A DNA stretch of 64,000 nucleotides, taken from NCBI RefSeq assembly GCF_020382885.2, contig NC_058495.1:2659627-2723626 (forward strand), written 5' to 3'. The stretch is from Scatophagus argus. Taxonomy: Eukaryota; Chordata; Actinopteri; Scatophagidae. The notes beneath the pieces are model-generated. The model searched no databases and was not told the DNA's origin. It saw nothing but the letters and a program-made list of their open reading frames with translations. Shown piece after piece: positions 58,601-64,000 of this stretch. Both the position numbers and the translations under genes were made by a program. Position 1 is the stretch's first letter, and each line of letters begins with the position of its first letter.

Positions 58601-61600
58601 CAGATTTGACACAGGATCACAGGAAGATTTCTATTCAACACTGTCTTTCAACTTTATGGAAGTGCTGCACTAAATAGAACTGCAGTGTGTAAATTGTATA
58701 AATAAGAAGAAAACGTAAATGTAAATGAAAAGAAAAAATAATACAGAGGTTACAACACATTACAAAAATGCTTATAGCACTTTCAAACAAAAAATAAAAA
58801 CATTTTACATTTCAGACAAAACTTAAACTTTAAATGCTCTTACATGCATACAATGTAACACATTCATGTATGTCATTATAAAGTATTGTGTATATGTTTA
58901 CTTTAACTAAACATGTTAACCTCCATACAAGGTTTGAGCAAGCAGTTATAAATGTATATATGAAGTGCTAGGAAAGGTATAGCATTTGTTTTACCATGAA
59001 GCAAAGCATTTTAGGTAAAAAAATAATTCATAAAGACACACGTATACAATAATTTAGCATAGAGAGACACACATGGGGGGTATTTTGACAGGACTTTGTG
59101 TGCATTTTGACTGCAGGCAAAGGAGTGACTGCTGCACTGAAACAGATATTGTGTGTAATCCTCCCCCCAGTTGAATAAGTTTACAGTCTCAGGCCCAGGA
59201 AGTGCTGAGTACCTATTCTTCTTCCTGAGCACTGAGAAGAGCTGCCAGGAGGAGGGGTGGAGAAGGAGACTACATGGCGCATTTAACCTAGCTGTACTGC
59301 TCAGGATCTTAAAGAGAGACAGGACATGCCTGAGGAGACTGTCTGGGTGTGTTAGTGCATCTGTGTCTGTGGATATGGAAAGTAAACAATGACAACAAAA
59401 CTACAAAACAAAACTGGAGTTTAGGGGAAGAATGAAATCAATTTGCAGTGACTGAACACAGGCCATATACCTCTTTATCAGACCTACAATGATTCACTGA
59501 TAAATTGATTGCAGCAGTAATTCAGTGGTATTTTTGCAGGCGAGAAAGCAACGGTGTTGACCCATCTTGCCACTGGCTAATGAATACTAAAATTAAAACT
59601 AACTGATGCTAAAATGCTAACATTGCTAACTAACCTACTGAATAATATAAACACAGAACTAACTATAAAATTAACACCAAGGGGCAGGGGGTGGTTGGGG
59701 ACGTGGGCTGCCTCCAAAACCTCACCTGCCTCCATCTCAGCCACTCACAGTGTAATAGCCAGACTTCAACCTGTAGAGGGCAGTCACTATGCATGTTTCT
59801 AACACAAAATGGAAAATTAAAACTTTCTACTAAAATGTCAAGATTTGAACCTGAATCAATCAGTAAAAACTTATTCAGATTGATTTTTAACAGAAAAATG
59901 TGGTTTAGGGATTTAGTTAGCCTTTAAGGGAATGGGACAGACAGATGGATAATCCAAAAACATAATGAAAAAAAGACTGTCAATAAAAACAATCAATAAT
60001 CAAAGTTAAAATTGAATTTATATAAAAGAATTCACATTTCCTATATATATATATATATATATATATTGCATTAATATTGTTGACAAGAATAAGTGTAGCT
60101 ACAGTAATTGTGTAATGTGATATCCACAGTTATAAAATCATGTAGCTGTTCCTTGTTGAACTGATCTGACAGCCAGCCATATATGTAAATGTGTATTCAC
60201 GTGTGAGTGTCGAAAGCCATACGTGGTTTCCTGGTGGTGACGGTGGCGCGTGGCGAGGGTGGCCCAGTGCCAGCACTGTTGTACGCCAGAACAGCAACAT
60301 TGTATCGAGTGCTGGGTCGAAGTCCAGACACTCTGGCTGTTGTTTCCAGTCCTGCCGTCCGCACTCTGTCTGCTGCTGCTTCCCTTTCATGCTGCCGCCA
60401 GTAGCGGATCTGAGTACAGACATCATGTTATTTACAAACCTAACCTGGGACACTGCATACGAAGCTTGTTTCATACAAAGTTTTAAGATCTAAGACCCTT
60501 TGGATTGATACATTATTCAGAGCAGCAGAAATACAAACATTATTATTTTTCTGTATAGAATCCTTATACCACTGGGCCTAATGCTTGACTGTCTCAACTT
60601 TACCAACAAGCAGTGATCGTGCTGAGCATGCTGATATCATGACTTACATGACTCACTCATGTACTTTTTTAGCACCTTTGTATTCTGACATTTTATGACA
60701 GTCAGTTACAATCAGCTGTGTTGGACTAACATCCAGATACAACCAGATATGTAGCTCCTGACCTCATATCCTCTAAGGACGCCATTGGCGCTGAGCTGCT
60801 GGACGGGCTCCCATGAAACCTGGATCTCAAAGGCGGTCAGTGCTGTGGCATTAATGCTCGATGGTCCAACTGTGGGCTCTGTGAGAAGTCAGTGAGAAGT
60901 CAGGAGGGCTAAATATGCTATATACTTCATGATATATATTCACTGTGTCTTGGTATTTCACAACAGCTGTGTTCACTGTGGTCATCTCAAAAACTCAAAG
61001 TTGAGGTTGTCCTCTAGTGGTGACAGCAAAGATTGCAGCTGAAGATCTGTTGTCGTTCTGTTTAATAAAACACCTTTATCCCAAAATGAAAACTGTTATG
61101 TAGTAATGTAATTTGTGAGTAAAAGTTTCCTAAATAGAAAACATTTGGGCAGTTCACCCAAAGAGATGAACACTTCTCTTAAAGGAGTTTGTATTTATTT
61201 ATTTATTCATTTCAAAGGTCAGTTTGTTTCACCGTGACTCACCTTCCTCTGCAGAGTGGACCACAGCTATCTGGCTGAAAGGACCTTCTCCTTTGCGGTT
61301 ATAAGCTTTAATCTTCACCTCAAAGGGAGTGTACGGCATCAGGCTATCATTGTAGTAAACATATCGGGATGACTCCACATGAGGAATACGCACTATTGTC
61401 CACGATGATGTGTCTTTCTTCCTGAATGCCAGGATGTAGCCAAATCCATCACCATTCTGGTATTCTCTGGCCATGGGCTGCAGGGTTCGGCAGAAAATGC
61501 AAATGTAAAAAGACAAATGGGCCAAAAACAAATGAGGGAAAAAAACATTCACAATGTACATAAAGGTATTGTTTAGACTTAAAAATGTGAACACAGGGAC

Positions 61601-64000
61601 TCCTAGTGGAAGTATATAAAGGCAGTGGTAGACAGCAATAACTAATATGATATACAATATGTGTAGATTAATCAAGTGACCTCAGTTTAGGCTTTAGATA
61701 CTACATAATTACTAAATCACTAGTGCCACACAGTGAATTGGCAATAAATTATATCTTTGTAATATTATAGGAGGGACCTCCACAGCACAAAAGCTGTGAA
61801 GAAAAATCCATATCCTGTGAAGATAGAACAAAAACTGCAGTCAAACAAAGAGTAGATTAAGGAAATTAGATTTGGTAATACTCTACACATTGTTAGAAAG
61901 TAGTGCTTACTAACAGCTTTGTATTATGTTGAAGCACTGCATGTTATACAAGTGCTGTATGTATACAATATGCTAAATACACATGGGGTACACGAACACA
62001 CAAAGCACTCCAAGCCATCCACTCACCGTCCAGGTAACAATGAGTTCACTGCGGTCTCCTCCTCCCCCTCCAAGTCCACTGGGGGCCACTGTGGGAGCTG
62101 AGGGCCAAAAACATAATCACAAGATGATATACATGATTTAATACACATAAGTGCATCAATGGAAAGTAGTACAGGTGGAAACATCTCTGGTTGGACATTA
62201 TGCTTTAGGATATTATTCCAAAGATGAGTTCACTTACCCATAAACCAAATCATTAGTCTTGTGCTTGTGACTGAGGCTGTGCAGAATGTGGAAGGACAAA
62301 TGTTTCTATCCTAACATCTGTTTGTTCAGTATATTTGGCAGACAGTGGATTTGTCAAGTGATGCCATTTGAGTCAGTTTCAGTTGGGCCTGTATACTACT
62401 CTGGCACAGGCTACATAATCCACTACTGCCTGAATCAGCTTTTGACATTTCTGGTTCTACTGCACTGATTTTGGTCCTTTTCATCTTAACTCTGTGGCTA
62501 ACTGTATTTCTATCAAATGTTGAAGCAAAGAATTTGTGAAGAAAAAATATGAAGTGGTTTTCCGGTGAATAAACTAGGGATGTGTAAAGCACAGTCTTGT
62601 CAGAAGATGGCAGAATATGAAGGAAGAGGGATGCAAATCTAATAGGAATATTTGAGAACAGCAGCTTCTTCCTCTCTCTAAGTAGCAACAGCTGATCCGT
62701 CATGTTGCATCTTTAGAACTTATTCAGTTTCTGTCTTTCTTTGAGAACAAAAAACTGACTCAACAGAGCATATAAACTGTGTAGCAAAACTGAGGAACTA
62801 TTGCTACACTTGTCATTGGTTTCAGGGAGTGTGTGCAGCCTACTGGATACAACCTGAGGCCCCTCACCTGCTTGCTGTGTGCGGACTGTGTGTGACGGCA
62901 TGCTTGGTTCCCCACTGCCTAGTATGTTGCTGGCGATGACCTGGAATTCATAATCCATCCAGGGCGTGAGACCAATCACACGGGCCGACTCCGCATTCCC
63001 CTCAATGTTAACCGGGTCTGGTAAACAGAGAGGGGACGTGTGTTTATTTACATGAATAAAATAACAAATCACCCAGCTGAAAATTATGTGATGAAATTTT
63101 TATTTATTCTGAATTAGTCCTCACATATGAAAAGGCGTAACCAGTGAAAATTTAATTTGCTACTGTAAAAATGATTTACATTGTAATTCTACTAATAACA
63201 TGAATGTTTCCCTTACAAACACACACACACACACAGACCTGTCCTCATCTTCTTCCACTCTGAGGAAAGCGGTGATCGGCCCATGATGACATATTTGCCA
63301 ATGGGACTGTGGTTATCGTAGCCACGACTCCACCTGAGCTCCACTGACGTCTCAGCAACATTCTTCACCAGTAAACCACCAGGAGGTCCTGGGGGACCTG
63401 GACACAACACAAAAATGTTACTGTTTGACTATAAAATAATGTGTACAGTACAGTGTTTAAACTGATTGGTACTCCATGATTTAGATGTCCAGATGATGAC
63501 ACAGTTAATTCCTAATTATTTGTCTGCTCACATTTTCACTCACACAGTATGCTTTTTATCTATGTGAAATGTCTGCTTTACTCTTCTACTGTAAAAGAGT
63601 GACACATGGTACACTGGTTCCTTAAAGAAACCATGAATGGTATGCTTTAGGGTGTGGCTAGTTTGGGACGAGTCACTACCATGATATTTCCTCATGTTCT
63701 CAGTCAGATCCAGTCAGAAAAGAGTTGCAGGAACAAGATAGAGAAGGCCATAATCCTGAAGTAAACCATGTCTAACTATCTTATAATAGCTTAAACTTAC
63801 CAGAAAGTACTACACAGCCTGGGAGGCTCTCAGGCAGTACCCAACAGCACAGTAAAATACCTGAATTCAGGCACGGTCATCAGTCTTGCGCTGATGCATC
63901 TTACCTCGAACCACTAGTTTAGCTGCTGCTGAGGCACTGTCCACCACAGTCTGAGCTGTGCAGGTGTACATCCCTGCTTGACTGAGCTGAGCATTCACAA
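55640..64000 (-). CDS. cntn2: Contactin-2 (TAG-1/axonin-1), 3' part
   Basis: GPI-anchored neural cell-adhesion molecule of the Ig superfamily; the family works at axons and juxtaparanodes with Caspr2 and L1-type partners. The gene runs off the right edge. Ten exons are visible: 63905-64000 (partial), 63239-63397, 62868-63017, 62027-62097, 61243-61477, 60763-60878, 60223-60409, 58358-58470, 57006-57174 and 55640-55749. They encode the last 467 aa in frame. In order: the end of Ig6 ([15 protein letters not shown]); FN3-1 ([45 protein letters not shown]); FN3-2 ([30 protein letters not shown]); FN3-3 (GYEIRYWRQ); FN3-4 ([28 protein letters not shown]). The C-terminus, [20 protein letters not shown] to FPGL, is a GPI-attachment signal. 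Similarity is closer to CNTN2 than to CNTN1 or CNTN3-6, judged from remembered family sequences. All phases match and no disruption is seen. Confidence 0.92.
57780..57805. repeat. (CA)n microsatellite
   Basis: About 13 CA units in a cntn2 intron, abutting the left end of a Tc1-like element. Confidence 0.9.
57805..58328 (-). mobile_element. Short Tc1-like element with terminal inverted repeats
   Basis: The ends are inverted copies (ACAGACAAAAGTATTGGG on the left; CCCAGTATTTTTGTCTATAC on the right). The minus strand encodes the transposase C-terminus [13 protein letters not shown]-type text near 58030-58070, followed by [12 protein letters not shown] near 57900. At about 520 bases it is internally deleted and non-autonomous. 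It lies in the cntn2 intron between 57174 and 58358. Confidence 0.75.
60042..60066. repeat. (AT)n tract
   Basis: Simple AT run in a cntn2 intron. Confidence 0.9.

Overview
This is a teleost fish genomic window. Intron-rich vertebrate genes (an ARFRP1 GTPase, GH18 chitinases with a CBM14 tail, contactin-2) lie in AT-rich DNA full of Tc1-like transposons, tRNA-headed SINEs, LINE 3' ends, (CA)n/(GT)n tracts and a Ty3/gypsy fragment. The species cannot be fixed from the sequence alone. All recognisable host genes are on the minus strand.

Layout, low to high coordinate. arfrp1 (3183-6943, 7 coding exons, 201 aa) is complete, with an ETS/ZNF143-like promoter near 7200. A cluster of GH18 genes follows, each with the same 11-coding-exon plan. 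Gene A (8556-15563, 500 aa) is strongly diverged. It keeps the catalytic DxxDxDxE motif, but the GGWNFG strand and the end of the chitin-binding domain are lost, and it ends in a hydrophobic tail. Gene B (22346-25877, 469 aa) is a canonical secreted acidic chitinase with all catalytic residues and an intact CBM14. A truncated, frameshifted pseudogene (32156-33148) retains parts of exons 1-7. Gene C (41905-50078, 452 aa) keeps an intact CBM14, but its catalytic motif reads DGLNLAWE, so it is probably a chitinase-like lectin. From 55640 to the window edge is the 3' part of cntn2: the end of the last Ig domain, four FN3 domains and a GPI signal.

The spaces between genes and the longer introns hold mobile DNA. 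The main items are a Tc1-like element (about 18304-21187) with an R2-type LINE fragment and a SINE nested inside it, a 5'-truncated gypsy chromovirus fragment between 140-bp direct repeats (39166-41008), several copies of one tRNA-headed SINE family, and LINE 3' ends.

The three chitinase genes look like a tandem array that has split in function: one ordinary chitin-degrading enzyme, one probably non-catalytic chitin binder, and one possibly membrane-tethered form that kept its catalytic exon while the rest diverged. arfrp1 and cntn2 are flanking genes unrelated to chitin. All exon boundaries were read by hand from splice sites, frame continuity and family similarity; no alignment or database search was run.
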